Assembly: GCA_019114285.1 (NCBI GenBank)
Contig: DXFT01000122.1
Location: forward strand, 1-35,995
Reading direction: 5' to 3'
Origin: Candidatus Odoribacter faecigallinarum
GTDB lineage: Bacteria; Bacteroidota; Bacteroidia; Bacteroidales; Marinifilaceae
Length of the DNA stretch: 35,995 nt
Shown here: positions 17,936-28,163 of the stretch, one piece after another
How positions within the stretch are numbered: position 1 is the stretch's first letter
How the letters are laid out: every line of letters starts with the position of its first letter
Notes under the pieces: generated by a model
The model's database searches: none
Seen by the model: only the letters and a program-made list of their open reading frames with translations
Told to the model about the DNA's origin: nothing
Translations under genes and position numbers: made by a program

Positions 17936-19264
17936 TTATCTGGAAAAAGTGAGCAATTCTCCCTGCGGGGTAGCGGGGAAGTCGCCTTTGTCATAGACAA
18001 TAGTACCGTTTACAAGTGTGGTGCGTACCTTATGGTGGAAAGTTTGCCCTTCAAGGGGTGACCAACCACATTGGTAAAGCAAGTTCTCTTTGTTGACAAT
18101 CCAAGTGTTTTTCTCCACTATGCAAATGTCTGCTTTGTACCCTTCGCGTAGGAAACCGCGTTTTTCGATGCCAAATAATAAGGCGGGGGCATGGCACATG
18201 CCGTCCACGACTCTTTCGATGGTAATGGCACCTTGCCTTGCCAATTCAAGGAGAATGACTAAAGAATGCTGTACCAACGGACCGCCGCTTGCAGCCTGAG
18301 TATAAGGACCGCTTTTCTCAGAAATAGTATGTGGAGCATGGTCGGTAGCAATGACATCAATGACTTTTTCGTTAAGGGCTTGTAAAAGTGCCTGTCGGTC
18401 TTTTTCAGTTTTGATGGCAGGATTCCATTTGACGAAATTGCCTTTGTTGAGGTAGGCTTCGTCATTGAACCAAAGGTGGTGGGCACAGACTTCTGCAGTG
18501 ATTTTTTTACCGGAGACTGGTCCTTGTTCAAATAGCACTAATTCGTCTGCCGTGCTTAAATGCAAAACATGCAGGCGGCTGCCGAATTTTTTTGCCAGGG
18601 AAACTGCCAGAGAAGAACTTTTCAGACAAGCCTCCCGGTTCCGGATAAGGGGATGGCATTGGGGCGGGATATTATCACCGTATTTTTCTTTGTAGCGAGC
18701 AAGGTTTTGATTAATGGTGGGAGTATCCTCGCAGTGAGTGGCAATAAGGATGGGTGACTCTGCAAATATGCGTTCCAAGGTAGGTAAGTCATCTACCAGC
18801 AGGTTGCCTGTAGAGGCTCCCATGAATAGTTTGATGCCACAGGTCGTGCGGGTGTCCACGTGTTTGATTTCATTGATGTTGTCTTTTGAAGCTCCCAAAT
18901 AGAAGGAATAGTTGACAAGGGAAGTGCGGGATGCGATTTCTTGCTTTTCTTCTAAAAGTTTCTTGGTCGTGGTGGGTGGCAGCACGTTGGGCATGTCCAT
19001 GAAAGAAGTGACGCCTCCTGCTGCTGCTGCACGGCTGCCTTCGGCGATGTTGCCTTTGTGGGTAAGCCCGGGTTCACGGAAATGCACCTGGTCATCGATA
19101 ACGCCAGGCAAGACATAACAGCCTTCGGCTGGAATAATTTCAGCGTCTTCTGTTGTTACTCCTTCCGGTAAAATGGCTTCAATACATCCGTGATTGATGA
19201 CAATGTCGGCTTTGTATTGGCGGTATTCATTGACGAGGGTGCCTCCCTTGATAATTTTCTTCAT
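17936..19264 (-). CDS. pyrC: Dihydroorotase
   Basis: LPGVIDDQVHFREPGLTHKGNIAEGSRAAAAGGVTSFMDMPN; ATHCED; CAHHLWF; DVIATDHAPHT. Confidence 0.95.
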   Translation of the reverse strand: MKKIIKGGTLVNEYRQYKADIVINHGCIEAILPEGVTTEDAEIIPAEGCYVLPGVIDDQVHFREPGLTHKGNIAEGSRAAAAGGVTSFMDMPNVLPPTTTKKLLEEKQEIASRTSLVNYSFYLGASKDNINEIKHVDTRTTCGIKLFMGASTGNLLVDDLPTLERIFAESPILIATHCEDTPTINQNLARYKEKYGDNIPPQCHPLIRNREACLKSSSLAVSLAKKFGSRLHVLHLSTADELVLFEQGPVSGKKITAEVCAHHLWFNDEAYLNKGNFVKWNPAIKTEKDRQALLQALNEKVIDVIATDHAPHTISEKSGPYTQAASGGPLVQHSLVILLELARQGAITIERVVDGMCHAPALLFGIEKRGFLREGYKADICIVEKNTWIVNKENLLYQCGWSPLEGQTFHHKVRTTLVNGTIVYDKGDFPATPQGELLTFSR

Positions 19265-19274
19265 GGTGTGGGTT

Positions 19275-20006
19275 TTAGCGTTTCTTTATTTTTCCAGACA
19301 GGGCGCGCAGTTTCATGGTAATGACGCCGAAAATGGCTTCTTTGGCAATTTTTTTACTCATTTTGGAAACTCCAAGAGTTCGATTGGTAAATATGATAGG
19401 AACTTCTTGCAGTCTGAAGCCTAAGATGTGGGCAGTAAATTTCATTTCAATTTGGAAAGCATAGCCTTTGAAACGGATGTTGTCCAAGTCAATGGTTTCC
19501 AAGACACGGCGGGTGTAGCAGACGAAACCCGCTGTGGAGTCATGCAATTTCATACCTGTGATTATTCGGACATATTTAGAGGCAAAATAAGACAGGAGCA
19601 CCCGGTTCATAGGCCAATTGACAACATTGACTCCAGTCAGGTAGCGGGAGCCGATGGACATGTCCGCTCCGTCCTGGGCGCAGGCATTGTAAAGGCGTAT
19701 CAGGTCATTGGGATTATGGGAAAAATCGGCATCCATTTCAAAAATGTAATCATATTGGTGTTCCAATGCCCATTTAAATCCGGCGATATAAGCTGTACCC
19801 AAGCCTAATTTCCCACTTCTTTCAATCAGATGGAGATGGGGAAATTCTGTTTGCAGTCTTTTGACAATGGCTGCCGTTCCGTCCGGAGAATTATCGTCAA
19901 TAATCAGAAGGTGAAATTCCATTGGCAGTGCAAATACGCAACGGATGATGTTTTCTATGTTCTCCTTTTCATTGTAAGTCGGTATGATGACTAATCTGGT
20001 GTCCAC
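19275..20006 (-). CDS. GT2 glycosyltransferase, polyprenol-phosphate mannosyltransferase type
   Basis: LVIIPTYNEKENIENIIRCVF; LLIIDDNSPDGTAAIVKRL; YIFEMDADFSHNPNDLIRLY; SRYLTGVNVVNWPMNRVLLSYFASKY. Confidence 0.93.
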   Translation of the reverse strand: MDTRLVIIPTYNEKENIENIIRCVFALPMEFHLLIIDDNSPDGTAAIVKRLQTEFPHLHLIERSGKLGLGTAYIAGFKWALEHQYDYIFEMDADFSHNPNDLIRLYNACAQDGADMSIGSRYLTGVNVVNWPMNRVLLSYFASKYVRIITGMKLHDSTAGFVCYTRRVLETIDLDNIRFKGYAFQIEMKFTAHILGFRLQEVPIIFTNRTLGVSKMSKKIAKEAIFGVITMKLRALSGKIKKR

Positions 20007-20016
20007 GTTTCAATTA

Positions 20017-21315
20017 TTATAAGTATTCAACAATTTGTTCTAAGCGGTTCCCTCGTGATCCTTTGACAAGGATGAATTTGCCCTCCAAGGGGTGTTCCTT
20101 CAATTCTGCTATGAGTGAGAGTGTGTCCGGAAACCAAGTGGTAAAGTTAGTTTTCTCTTTGCAATGTTCAAAATGATTTCCAATAAGAAATATTTTTTCA
20201 AAATGCCCTTGCAGGACATTGTCCAGAAGATTCCGATGGGCATCATCGCTTGCTTGTCCTAATTCCAGCATTTCTCCCAGAATGACGATTTTGTGTTCTC
20301 CCGGCATCTTTTTGAAATTATGGATAGCGGCAGCCATGCTGCTGGGATTGGCGTTGTAAGCGTCTAAAATGAGCGTATTATTGGGTGTTTTAATGAGTTG
20401 TGAACGTAAATTGGAGGGGTGGTAGTTTTCTATTGCCTGCTGAATTTGCAAGGGGTCTATATTGAAGAAAGTTCCAATAGCGGATGCCGCCATGGCATTA
20501 TCAAAATTGTAACCACCGACTAAGTGGGTTTTGATGTATAAATGCCCTTTCGGTGTGAGAAGGTCATAAACTAAATAGGGGACGGTTTGTTTGATTTCCC
20601 CTTTCAGAAATGCGCCTTGGGTCCCGTAAGTGTAACGGCTGTCGGCATAGTTTTCGGTTAGATTCATCAATAATTTGTCATCCGCATTGGCAAAGACCTT
20701 GCCTTGCCGTTGAAATACGGCGTCATATAAGGCTTTTTTGGTAGCAATGATATTTTCATAACAGCCAAAGCCTTCCAAGTGTGCTTGTCCGATATTGGTG
20801 ATGATGCCATAGTCCGGCTCTGCGATGTCGCATAAAGTTTTTATTTCGCCAGGATGGTTCGCACCCATTTCCACAATGCCGATTTGCGTGTTTTCGTCCA
20901 TTGCCATCAGGGTAAGGGGAACGCCGATGTGATTATTGAAATTGCCTTGCGTTGCCACCACTTTGTACTTTTGTGACAGGACGGCATGGCAGAGTTCTTT
21001 GGTTGTAGTCTTGCCGTTGGTCCCGGTAATCCCAATGATAGGGATATGTAGTTGTTGGCGGTGGTAATGGGCCAATTCTTGTAAAAATAGTAGGCTGTCA
21101 GAGACGAGGATGCAATGGGGGGATTGGTATGCCGGTTCATCAATGACGGCAGCAACAGCCCCTTTTGCTAAAGCGTCGGCGGCATATTGGTTTCCGTTGA
21201 AATGTTCGCCTTTCAGGGCGATAAAGATATCTCCGGGCCTGATGGAACGAGAATCAGTGGTGACGCGGTGCCCGCGAATCTTGTCGTGGTACAATTGGGA
21301 AATGTCAATGCTCAT
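20017..21315 (-). CDS. murF: UDP-N-acetylmuramoyl-tripeptide--D-alanyl-D-alanine ligase
   Basis: TDSRSIRPGDIFIALKGEHFNGNQYAADALAKGA; GITGTNGKTTTKELCHAVL; VEMGANHPGEIKTL; LILDAYNANPSSM. Confidence 0.96.
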   Translation of the reverse strand: MSIDISQLYHDKIRGHRVTTDSRSIRPGDIFIALKGEHFNGNQYAADALAKGAVAAVIDEPAYQSPHCILVSDSLLFLQELAHYHRQQLHIPIIGITGTNGKTTTKELCHAVLSQKYKVVATQGNFNNHIGVPLTLMAMDENTQIGIVEMGANHPGEIKTLCDIAEPDYGIITNIGQAHLEGFGCYENIIATKKALYDAVFQRQGKVFANADDKLLMNLTENYADSRYTYGTQGAFLKGEIKQTVPYLVYDLLTPKGHLYIKTHLVGGYNFDNAMAASAIGTFFNIDPLQIQQAIENYHPSNLRSQLIKTPNNTLILDAYNANPSSMAAAIHNFKKMPGEHKIVILGEMLELGQASDDAHRNLLDNVLQGHFEKIFLIGNHFEHCKEKTNFTTWFPDTLSLIAELKEHPLEGKFILVKGSRGNRLEQIVEYL

Positions 21316-21361
21316 AGTTGTTGTTTTTTGGAAAGCAAAAGTAATAAGTTGTATGTTGAAA

Positions 21362-21390
21362 AAAAAGGCATTCTGAAAGAATGCCTTTTT
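21362..21390. terminator. Terminator downstream of frdB/sdhB (minus strand)
   Basis: Perfect 13-bp stem AAAAAGGCATTCT-gaa-AGAATGCCTTTTT, T-rich on both strands. Confidence 0.88.
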
Positions 21391-21406
21391 CAGTAGGAGT
21401 TTTTTA

Positions 21407-22168
21407 TTAATCTTTGAATTTTGCTTTCAAGAACTCGCGGTTCAAGCGGGCAATGTGCTCGATGGAAATGCTCTTGGGGCATTCCATTTCACAAGCGCCT
21501 GTATTGGTGCAGTTACCAAAGCCCAGTTCGTCCATTTTTGCAACCATAGCTTTGGCGCGGCGGGCAGCTTCCACTTTCCCTTGCGGGAGCAATGCCAATT
21601 GGGAAACTTTTGCTGCAACGAAAAGCATGGCAGAGGAGTTCTTACAAGTGGCTGCACAAGCCCCGCATCCGATACAAGCAGCGGCATCCATGGCTTCTTC
21701 TGCTTTGTCGTTGGGGATAGGAATTGCATTGCCGTCAGGAACGCCCCCTGTGTTTACTGATACATAACCACCTGCCTGGAGAATTTTGTCGTATGCCTTG
21801 CGGTCCACAATCAAGTCTTTGATTACAGGGAAAGCCCCGCAGCGCCATGGTTCGATGGTGATGGTGGCTCCGTCTTGGAAACGACGCATGTGCAACTGAC
21901 AGGTCGTCACGTCGTCGTCCGGTCCATGAGCACGACCGTCAACAAATAAACTACAGGTTCCGCAAATACCTTCACGGCAATCGTGGTCGAATGCTACCGG
22001 TTCTTCATTCTGTTGAACCAATTGTTCATTTAAAATATCCAGCATTTCCAAGAATGAAGTGCCTGTTGAGATATTATGAACTTTATATGTTTTAAACTCG
22101 CCTTTTGATTTAGCGTCTTTTTGCCGCCATATCTTGAGAGTCAGTTCTTTTAATATTTTATCTGCCAT
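21407..22168 (-). CDS. frdB: Fumarate reductase/succinate dehydrogenase iron-sulfur subunit
   Basis: [23 protein letters not shown] 2Fe-2S motif; [32 protein letters not shown]. Confidence 0.95.
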   Translation of the reverse strand: MADKILKELTLKIWRQKDAKSKGEFKTYKVHNISTGTSFLEMLDILNEQLVQQNEEPVAFDHDCREGICGTCSLFVDGRAHGPDDDVTTCQLHMRRFQDGATITIEPWRCGAFPVIKDLIVDRKAYDKILQAGGYVSVNTGGVPDGNAIPIPNDKAEEAMDAAACIGCGACAATCKNSSAMLFVAAKVSQLALLPQGKVEAARRAKAMVAKMDELGFGNCTNTGACEMECPKSISIEHIARLNREFLKAKFKD

Positions 22169-22205
22169 AATGTTATTATTTGGAGATGTTATTCAAATCG
22201 GTTAA

Positions 22206-24146
22206 TTATTTATAAGACCGCTGGGTCAGTTGGACATTTTCAAATTCCAACTCTTCCTTGTGTAATTCAGGTGCGGTATTTTCCCCTTTGTATTCCCATA
22301 CGGAGACATACCTGTAATGTTCGTCATCGCGTTTTGCCTCTCCTTCACTGGTCATAGATTCTACGCGCAAGTGTCCGCCGCAGGATTCGTTGCGGTTCAA
22401 GGCATCGTGTGCCATCAAGTCTGCCAATTCAATAAAGTCTGCTACGCGGGCGGCTTTCTCCAGCTCATTGTTCATTGCTGAGAATTCACCCATAATGCGC
22501 AAGTCTTTGTAGAATTCTTTCTTGATATCGGCTATCAGGCCGATTGCTTTTTCCAAGCCTGCTTTTTCACGTGCCATACCGATATATTCCCACATGACGT
22601 GTCCCAATTCTTTGTGGAAGTGGTCAGGAGATTTGGTCCCTTTGATGTCATACAATTTCCTCAACCGGTCATTGACATGCTTTTCAGCCTCTTCAAATTC
22701 TTTGGCATTGGTGTTGATTTTCGGAGTCTGGATTTCTTTGGCGAGGTAATCTCCGATGGTATAAGGCAGGATGAAATATCCGTCTGCCAGACCTTGCATC
22801 AAAGCTGAAGCACCCAATCGGTTGGCTCCGTGGTCAGAGAAGTTACATTCTCCGATAGCATACAGACCGGGAATCGTGGTCATCAAGTTGTAATCTACCC
22901 ACAAGCCGCCCATGGAATAGTGAATGGCAGGGTAAATCATCATGGGGTAAGTATAAGGATCTACGTCTGTAATCTTTTGATACATCTGGAACAAATTGCC
23001 GTAACGTTTCTCAATGGTCTCGCGTCCCAGTTGTTCAATGGCGTATTTGAAGTCGAGGAATACAGCCTTGCCTGTGTTATTTACTCCATAACCGGCGTCA
23101 CATCTTTCTTTTGCTGCGCGGGATGCTACGTCACGTGGAACCAAGTTCCCAAAGGACGGATAACGGCGTTCCAGATAGAAATCGCGGTCTTCATCCGGGA
23201 TGTCATTGGCAGTTTTGGTCCCTGCCTGGAGTGCTTTGGCGTCTTCTAATTTCTTCGGAACCCATACACGTCCGTCATTACGCAAAGATTCGGACATCAA
23301 GGTTAATTTACTTTGCTGGTCGCCGTGTACAGGGATACAAGTCGGGTGAATCTGCACGAAGCAGGGATTTCCGAACATGGCTCCACGTTTGTAGGCTTGC
23401 CATGCGGCACTTCCGTTACAGCCCATCGCATTGGTGGACAAGAAGAATACATTCCCATAACCACCGGTAGCCAATACAACTGCGTGTGCTCCATAACGTT
23501 CGAGTTGTCCGGTTACCAAGTTGCGGGCAATGACACCGCGTGCCTTGCCGTCGATAATTACGATATCAAGTACTTCATGGCGGTTGTACATTTTTACTTT
23601 GCCGGCGTTGATTTGGCGGTTCAGGGCGCCGTATGCACCCAACAGCAACTGCTGTCCGGTCTGACCGCGGGCATAGAAGGTACGGCTTACCAATGCACCA
23701 CCGAAAGAGCGGTTTGCCAGCAAACCTCCGTATTCACGGGCAAAGGGTACACCCTGTGCGACACACTGGTCGATAATGGAATTACTTACCTCTGCCAAGC
23801 GGTAAACATTGGCTTCACGGGCACGGTAGTCTCCTCCTTTAATGGTTTCATAGAACAGGCGGAATACCGAGTCATTGTCATTGGTATAGTTTTTGGCTGC
23901 ATTGATACCTCCTTGTGCGGCGATAGAGTGTGCGCGGCGAGGGGAATCCTGATAGCAGAATGCAGTTACATTGTATCCTAATTCAGCAAGGCTGGCTGCA
24001 GCAGAACCTCCTGCAAGTCCGGTACCTACAACGATTATATCTAATTTTTTCTTATTTGCCGGGCTGACAACTCCGATGTGTGCTTTGTGGTTTGACCACT
24101 TGTCTTTTAACGGTCCGGCAGGTATTTTAGAATCTAATACTGACAT
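22206..24146 (-). CDS. frdA: Fumarate reductase/succinate dehydrogenase flavoprotein subunit
   Basis: [114 protein letters not shown]. Confidence 0.97.
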   Translation of the reverse strand: MSVLDSKIPAGPLKDKWSNHKAHIGVVSPANKKKLDIIVVGTGLAGGSAAASLAELGYNVTAFCYQDSPRRAHSIAAQGGINAAKNYTNDNDSVFRLFYETIKGGDYRAREANVYRLAEVSNSIIDQCVAQGVPFAREYGGLLANRSFGGALVSRTFYARGQTGQQLLLGAYGALNRQINAGKVKMYNRHEVLDIVIIDGKARGVIARNLVTGQLERYGAHAVVLATGGYGNVFFLSTNAMGCNGSAAWQAYKRGAMFGNPCFVQIHPTCIPVHGDQQSKLTLMSESLRNDGRVWVPKKLEDAKALQAGTKTANDIPDEDRDFYLERRYPSFGNLVPRDVASRAAKERCDAGYGVNNTGKAVFLDFKYAIEQLGRETIEKRYGNLFQMYQKITDVDPYTYPMMIYPAIHYSMGGLWVDYNLMTTIPGLYAIGECNFSDHGANRLGASALMQGLADGYFILPYTIGDYLAKEIQTPKINTNAKEFEEAEKHVNDRLRKLYDIKGTKSPDHFHKELGHVMWEYIGMAREKAGLEKAIGLIADIKKEFYKDLRIMGEFSAMNNELEKAARVADFIELADLMAHDALNRNESCGGHLRVESMTSEGEAKRDDEHYRYVSVWEYKGENTAPELHKEELEFENVQLTQRSYK

Positions 24147-24195
24147 AATTGATAGATTTTAAATTTGAGTTTAAAGATTTTGAACAACAAGGCAG

Positions 24196-24831
24196 TTATG
24201 CTCCGAATATCATAAAATATAATGGAATGATGCTGAAGCCAATGCCGAATACGAAAGCAAAGAAATAAGCGACGTATTCCAGGCGCTTCCTCCAAATCTG
24301 GTTGGAGAAACCGATAGTTTGGAAAGCTGACCAAAATCCGTGAGAGAGGTGCAAGCCCAGCAAAATGGCTGCAATGATATAAATGATACCGTAAACCGGT
24401 TGCTCCAAGCGGCTGCTTACCAGTTCATAGTGGTCGGTGATGTCACCGAATTTGAAGTTGTACCAAATGGTGCAGATGTGCAGGGCAAGGAATGCCAACA
24501 CCAATGCGCCCAAAATGTACATGTTCCGCGAAGCCCAGGTGCAATTTTGTGATTGGTTGCGCAAGGCATACTTCGTGGGGCGTGCCTTCTGGTTTTGAAG
24601 GGTTAATACACTCGCCCAGATGATGTGGATGATAAAGCCCAGTGCCAGGATTGGCTCAATGACTTTAATGACAGGCAGCGCCATGAATTCACATCCCGCG
24701 TTGAACGCTTCCGGGCTGACAAGTAGCAATAAGTTCACGGTGAGGTGAACACACAGAAATAGAATCAGAAAAAGTCCCGTAATACTCATTATGAACTTTT
24801 TCCCGATCGAAGAAGTGAAAAAATTACTCAT
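24196..24831 (-). CDS. frdC: Fumarate reductase/succinate dehydrogenase cytochrome b subunit
   Basis: SSIGKKFIMSITGLFLILFLCVHLTVNLLLL; LGLHLSHGFWSAFQTIGFSNQIWRKRLE; first gene of the C-A-B operon. Confidence 0.94.
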   Translation of the reverse strand: MSNFFTSSIGKKFIMSITGLFLILFLCVHLTVNLLLLVSPEAFNAGCEFMALPVIKVIEPILALGFIIHIIWASVLTLQNQKARPTKYALRNQSQNCTWASRNMYILGALVLAFLALHICTIWYNFKFGDITDHYELVSSRLEQPVYGIIYIIAAILLGLHLSHGFWSAFQTIGFSNQIWRKRLEYVAYFFAFVFGIGFSIIPLYFMIFGA

Positions 24832-24881
24832 GATTTGTTCTACTATTTGTTAATAACTAATTTTGTTCTCTATAAGCCTCG

Positions 24882-24889
24882 CAAAATTA
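24882..24889 (-). promoter_or_regulatory. Putative -7 element for the frdCAB operon
   Basis: Minus strand TAATTTTG (TAnnTTTG), about 50 nt before the frdC start; no clear -33 TTTG seen. Confidence 0.5.
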
Positions 24890-24963
24890 TCCTTTTTCTA
24901 TGAATTATACGCGATTTTCGTATATAGAATGCTTCTAAATTCAGAATTTTTTCCGTAATATTC

Positions 24964-27900
24964 CTATGGGCAACAACATGCATCGTTAACTTCAGGCAGG
25001 CAGGGAGTTGCGCTTATGCCTTTGTAAATGATTTCCTGTATTTGGGTACGGATGTTTTCCCGGGTGAGCTTCGTATTATGCTCGTTGGGATAAGTACGGT
25101 TGGACATAAAAATGTAAATAAGCTGATTATCCGGGTCGCTCCAAGTTAGGATGCCGGTAAAACCGCTGTGTCCGTAGCTGTTCAATGGGCATAGGTCGCA
25201 TACGGGGCTGCCTTTGGTCGTGTCCGGCTCCGGCATGTCAAATCCCAAGCCCCTCCTGTTGTGGGGATAACAATGGTTGCGGCAAGTGAAAGTTTGCACC
25301 GTCTCAGGGGACAAATAACGTTCGCCCCCATATTCGCCTTGGTTGAGGTACATTTGCAGCAACTTGGCAATGTCTTCTGCCGAGCCGAATAAGCCGGCGT
25401 GCCCGCTGATTCCTCCCAGCAGGGCTGCCGTCGGGTCGTGTACGCTGCCATGGATGACCGTTTTACGGTAAAGCTGGTCATGGCAGGAGGGCACTGTTTG
25501 GTTGCGGCGGAAGGCTTGGTATGCAGGGTAAGCGGTGTGGTTCATGCCTAATGGGGCAAAGAAATGGCTTTGGCAATAAGGTGCCAGGCTCTCTCCCGAT
25601 ACCTCCTCGGCAATCCATTGCAACAGAATAAATCCAAGGTCGCTGTACACATATTTTTGTGGGGTGTCGAGCGGAGAGGTCAGGATTTGGTGAATGATTG
25701 TGTCCTGGTAGCCGGGGAACAAATAAAGCCCCGGGGCTACTTGTTCATATCCCGCCTTGGGACGGTTGGAAAGGGTGCTGTCCCTGAAACGGTAATGTGT
25801 ATTGGCATACAGCCGGGGTTTCAGCCGGAGCGTATTGTTGGCAGTAGCTTTGGTCGTGAAGAGGCGTCCTTCCAGCGCCTTGAGGTCTATGGCGTCAAGG
25901 AAAGGGGAAAGGCATGCTTTTAGCCCCGCATTGTGGCATAGGAGTTCCCGGATGGTGAGATGCTGCTTGTTGGTTCCTGCCAACCGCCGGCAATAGGTAC
26001 CGATGGGAGAATCCAAGTCGATGCGTTTTTCCTCATATAGTTTCATGATAGTCGGCAGGGTAGCTGTGGTTTTGGTGACGGATGCCAGGTCGTAGATGTC
26101 TGTCGTTGTGTTCTTCTGCTTCCGTTCATAAGTGTGATAGCCGAAAGCTTTGTTATAAATGACTTTCCCGTGGTAGGCAATTAGCACTTCACAACCGGGG
26201 GTCGCTTTTATTTTGATGGCATGGCGGCACAGGGAGTCGATAGGGAGCAGGGCTTTAGACGATAGCCCCAGCATCTCCGGTGTTTCATAACCCAGACGGC
26301 AGGCGGGGGTGGTCAAGCCGTAGCCTGCTTGGTGGAGCGAGTCGATGCCAACCGGTAATTGCCCGTGCATTCCGATTCCTCCGAACACGGCTTGTGCGGC
26401 GTATTGCTGTGCATATAATCCGTTTTCATAGGAAATGATTACCCCCTCGAAGGGTAAATCCATATAGGGGCGTACACCGTATGGGAGGGCAGGGTGGCAG
26501 AGGATAAGATGTTTCCCTGCCAATTGGCGCACCAAACTGTCCAATGCGGGGGCGTAGCCGAATTGCTTGCCGGCGCTGTTGCTTGCAGCCTGGTTGTAAA
26601 TGATGACGCAATTGTAATCTTTGAGCCTGTTTTTCCAGGTATTGATTTCCTCGGGCGTGAGTTGCCGGTTGACCGTGAAATTCCTGACTTCCGCGTAATG
26701 TTGCAGCATGGTTTGGAAGGCATTGGTTTTTCCGCTTCCGAAATTCAGGGAGGCAATCCGTAAGGTATCCAGCCGTTTCAAGGGGAGCAACTCCTTCTCA
26801 TTTTTTACCAAAGTAATGGCTTCCCGGTAAAGCCGCCGTTTCAAGGCGATGTCTTCGGGGGAATTGAGGCGGGACCATAGCCCGCTTTCCGTGGACGGGT
26901 ACAGGTTTGGCAAAGCATATCGGTATTTGCAGTAAAGGATTTTGCGGCATTTTTCCGTAAGGAGGCTGTCGGTGACGATGCCTTCTTCTACAGCCTGTCT
27001 GACAGCATTTACCGCTTTCCCGATGTCTGCCGGGAAGAGCAGGATGTCATTGCCTGCCAGCAATGCCTGTACTTCAGCTTCTCCGGAAGGCAGGATTTGG
27101 GTGACGCCTTTCATGTTCATCGCATCCGTAAAGCATAACCCTTGAAAATGAAGGTCGTGTTTTAACAGCTTGTTGATAATGAGCGGTGAAAGCGATGCGG
27201 GCATGCCGCTGCTGTCCAAGGCGGGAACATTCAGGTGCGAGGTCATGATTGCCGGTACATTTGCCTCTATCAGGGCTCGGTAAGGATATAGTTCATTGGA
27301 ATCCAACTTGCTGCGGGAATGGGCGATGACGGGCAATACTTTGTGCGAGTCCGTGTCGGTGTCTCCGTGCCCCGGGAAATGTTTGGCTACGGGTAAAACC
27401 TGCTCGCATTCCGAACCTTTCATGAACAAGATTGCTTTTTGTGAGACACGCTCCGGGTCTTCCCCGAAGGAGCGGATGCCGATGACCGGATTGGCGGGAT
27501 TGCTATTGAGGTCCACAACTGGTGCGAAATTGACGTGTACCCCGATTTCCCGGCAGTGGCGGGCGATAGTTTGCCCCAAAGCAAGCACGAGACTGTCATT
27601 GGTGATGGCGCCGATGGTGCCCATCTTGGGAAATTCCATGCCCCCTTTCAACCTCCACCCGATGCCGTGCTCTGCGTCCATGCCGATAAGCAAGGGATAC
27701 GGGGCTGCTTTTTGGTAGCGCCTGGTTAACTCCACCTGGTGTGCCGGTTCTCCTTGGAAAAAGATGATACCTCCCAAACCATATCGGCGGATTTGTGCCT
27801 CCAGGGCATCCTCCTGTTCTTTCGTCTGGTTGCTGTAGGCGGCAACCATGAACAATTGCCCGATTTTTTCTTCCGTGCTCATCTGATTCAGCACAGAGTC

Positions 27901-27999
27901 AACCCATGCATTTGCCCTCGAATCCTCCTGCAGGGCTTGTCCTTGTGCGGGAAAGGCAAGGCACAGCAATAATATGGGAATACATAATTTCATATACAT
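24964..27999 (-). CDS. GH3 (NagZ-like) glycosidase fused to a serine beta-lactamase/penicillin-binding-like hydrolase domain
   Basis: N-terminal KHFPGHGDTDTDSHKVLPVI and FTDAMNMKGV of GH3 beta-N-acetylglucosaminidases; C-terminal DLASVTKTTATL (SxxK), YSDLGFILLQWIAEEVSGESL, HSGFTGILTWSDP (HxG). Confidence 0.93.
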   Translation of the reverse strand: MYMKLCIPILLLCLAFPAQGQALQEDSRANAWVDSVLNQMSTEEKIGQLFMVAAYSNQTKEQEDALEAQIRRYGLGGIIFFQGEPAHQVELTRRYQKAAPYPLLIGMDAEHGIGWRLKGGMEFPKMGTIGAITNDSLVLALGQTIARHCREIGVHVNFAPVVDLNSNPANPVIGIRSFGEDPERVSQKAILFMKGSECEQVLPVAKHFPGHGDTDTDSHKVLPVIAHSRSKLDSNELYPYRALIEANVPAIMTSHLNVPALDSSGMPASLSPLIINKLLKHDLHFQGLCFTDAMNMKGVTQILPSGEAEVQALLAGNDILLFPADIGKAVNAVRQAVEEGIVTDSLLTEKCRKILYCKYRYALPNLYPSTESGLWSRLNSPEDIALKRRLYREAITLVKNEKELLPLKRLDTLRIASLNFGSGKTNAFQTMLQHYAEVRNFTVNRQLTPEEINTWKNRLKDYNCVIIYNQAASNSAGKQFGYAPALDSLVRQLAGKHLILCHPALPYGVRPYMDLPFEGVIISYENGLYAQQYAAQAVFGGIGMHGQLPVGIDSLHQAGYGLTTPACRLGYETPEMLGLSSKALLPIDSLCRHAIKIKATPGCEVLIAYHGKVIYNKAFGYHTYERKQKNTTTDIYDLASVTKTTATLPTIMKLYEEKRIDLDSPIGTYCRRLAGTNKQHLTIRELLCHNAGLKACLSPFLDAIDLKALEGRLFTTKATANNTLRLKPRLYANTHYRFRDSTLSNRPKAGYEQVAPGLYLFPGYQDTIIHQILTSPLDTPQKYVYSDLGFILLQWIAEEVSGESLAPYCQSHFFAPLGMNHTAYPAYQAFRRNQTVPSCHDQLYRKTVIHGSVHDPTAALLGGISGHAGLFGSAEDIAKLLQMYLNQGEYGGERYLSPETVQTFTCRNHCYPHNRRGLGFDMPEPDTTKGSPVCDLCPLNSYGHSGFTGILTWSDPDNQLIYIFMSNRTYPNEHNTKLTRENIRTQIQEIIYKGISATPCLPEVNDACCCP

Positions 28000-28012
28000 T
28001 CTACTTTTCCCG

Positions 28013-28020
28013 CAAAAATA
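28013..28020 (-). promoter_or_regulatory. Putative -7 element for the GH3/beta-lactamase gene
   Basis: Minus strand TATTTTTG, 13 nt before the ORF start. Confidence 0.45.
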
Positions 28021-28101
28021 CGTAAAATGCTTTAGGCGTACAAATAAAAAATCTCTTTATGTGTTCCCCGGAGCATGGGAAGAAAGCCGGGAGGGTAAAA
28101 A

Positions 28102-28132
28102 GAAACGTGCCTCCCGGGAGAAGGCACGTTTC
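28102..28132 (-). terminator. Terminator downstream of the TlpA-like gene
   Basis: Minus strand GAAACGTGCCT...AGGCACGTTTC (11 bp) followed by TTTTTACC. Confidence 0.85.
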
Positions 28133-28163
28133 AACAATGTTATGATTCGAAATTTATTTTTGC

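Noticed and set aside
22522-23981. Plus-strand ORFs (75-222 aa) opposite frdA
   Set aside because: Antisense shadows of a very well conserved flavoprotein gene; no domain recognised.
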